A stretch of DNA of 64,000 nt from Bacteroidia bacterium. GTDB lineage: Bacteria > Bacteroidota > Bacteroidia > Bacteroidales > Prolixibacteraceae. The notes under the pieces are model-generated. The model did no database searches and had not been told where the DNA came from. It saw only the letters and a program-made list of their open reading frames with translations. The stretch is taken from positions 108,866 to 172,865 of the forward strand of contig JAPLDT010000023.1 of assembly GCA_026391315.1 (NCBI GenBank). The letters are read 5' to 3'. Below are positions 63,795 through 64,000 of this stretch, in pieces. Each line of letters opens with the position of its first letter. The first letter of the stretch is position 1. A program made the position numbers and the translations under genes.

Positions 63795-63936
63795 ATGAAA
63801 TAGCCATGAGGAAATGTTCACACCAACCGAAAATGATTAAGTGGCTATTCCATTTGACAATTAAAAAACAAAATATAAACAAATGAAATTCCCATGAGCT
63901 AAAAATTTTAACACACCAACCGAAAATGAATATCGA
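63795..63936 (+). promoter_or_regulatory. Shared hairpin-plus-A-rich leader, copy D, followed by a half copy
   Basis: ATGAAATAGCCA (63795-63806) pairs with TGGCTATTCCAT (63842-63853); the loop has CACACCAACCGAAAATGATT. The tail AATTAAAAAACAAAATATA follows. From 63883 a second 5' half begins (ATGAAATTCCCATGAG, then CACACCAACCGAAAATGA at 63912-63929), without its 3' arm. The half copy is replaced after that by the region before the presumed transposase. Confidence 0.6.
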
Positions 63937-63959
63937 TCTTTGCCGAAAATTACCTCATT

Positions 63960-64000
63960 ATGGAAAAGATAATATTCGACCAGGTTGTACAAGTTGGCTG
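63960..64000 (+). mobile_element. Probable N-terminus of an IS110-family transposase (cut by window end)
   Basis: The ATG at 63960 gives M-E-K-I-I-F-D-Q-V-V-Q-V-G and then TG of the next codon. Many IS110-family transposases begin with a short leader followed by C-G-[IL]-D-V-H; the V-Q-V-G plus a Cys-compatible TG fits. Only 13 codons are visible, so this rests on resemblance. If right, the 70-160 bases upstream would be the element's non-coding end, which in this family can encode a bridge RNA. Confidence 0.35.

Noticed and set aside
63927..63960. Start of a gene at the ATG 63927 (M-N-I-D-L-C-R-K-L)
   Set aside because: Possible, but the overlapping ATG at 63960 gives a more family-like transposase start; the sequence is too short to decide and the first is in the hairpin half copy.

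Overview
The window looks like the chromosome of a Bacteroidota bacterium, most likely of the Bacteroidales/Marinilabiliales group. Evidence: three type IX secretion genes (porV, a porP/sprF family protein, porZ), a GLPGLI-family protein beside a carboxypeptidase-regulatory outer-membrane protein, a eukaryotic-like glycogen branching enzyme, a GIN-domain (DUF2807) protein, and several -7 boxes of the Bacteroidota form TAnnTTTG. No taxonomic search could be run.

Layout. 1-7.5 kb: 3' end of a Gfo/Idh/MocA oxidoreductase, a secreted metallophosphoesterase, porV, a large exported protein with a transglutaminase-like region lacking its cysteine, and a small membrane protein. 7.4-12 kb: ppk1 coupled to a TPR protein, plus a truncated repeat-protein gene. 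12-18.4 kb: an exported cassette (small Cys-containing secreted protein, GLPGLI protein, TonB-receptor-like protein) behind a strong RNA hairpin, then a PorP/SprF protein and riboflavin synthase. 18.4-28.4 kb: membrane dipeptidase, HU/SPOR protein, galE and rfbB, an exported aldo/keto reductase, dusB and two CPBP proteases, with a pair of inverted MITE-like elements around galE-rfbB-reductase. 28.5-36.7 kb: a type I restriction-modification locus whose hsdS-hsdR interval is full of broken cargo (DUF1016 fragment, scar of an older hsdS, RAYT transposase with REP hairpins inside its reading frame, frameshifted RhuM remnant, winged-helix tail). It ends beside tRNA-Arg(CCT). 36.9-51 kb: aminotransferase with an internal 13-residue duplication, recO, porZ-rdgB-metF, rnr, a TetR regulator, GIN protein, tatA, rseP-dxr-M23 peptidase. 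51-64 kb: initiator tRNA, mntP, Fic, groESL, secG-TPR-lptE-sigma-54 regulator, kdsB, glgB, a PH-like membrane protein, an MFS transporter inside inverted repeats, and the probable start of an IS110-type transposase at the right edge.

How the genes fit. Envelope biogenesis dominates: PorV and PorZ serve T9SS cargo delivery and attachment, LptE and KdsB serve lipopolysaccharide, RseP and the M23 peptidase serve envelope maintenance, and TatA, SecG and GroESL serve export and folding. GalE and RfbB supply nucleotide sugars.

The most unusual signals are (1) a hairpin-plus-A-rich leader shared by unrelated genes (CPBP protease, metF, GIN protein) and by the right edge, with one compensatory base-pair change; (2) the layered decay of the restriction island, including the hsdS scar; (3) the secreted-protein/GLPGLI/OMP cassette; and (4) dispersed inverted-repeat families that flank gene blocks.
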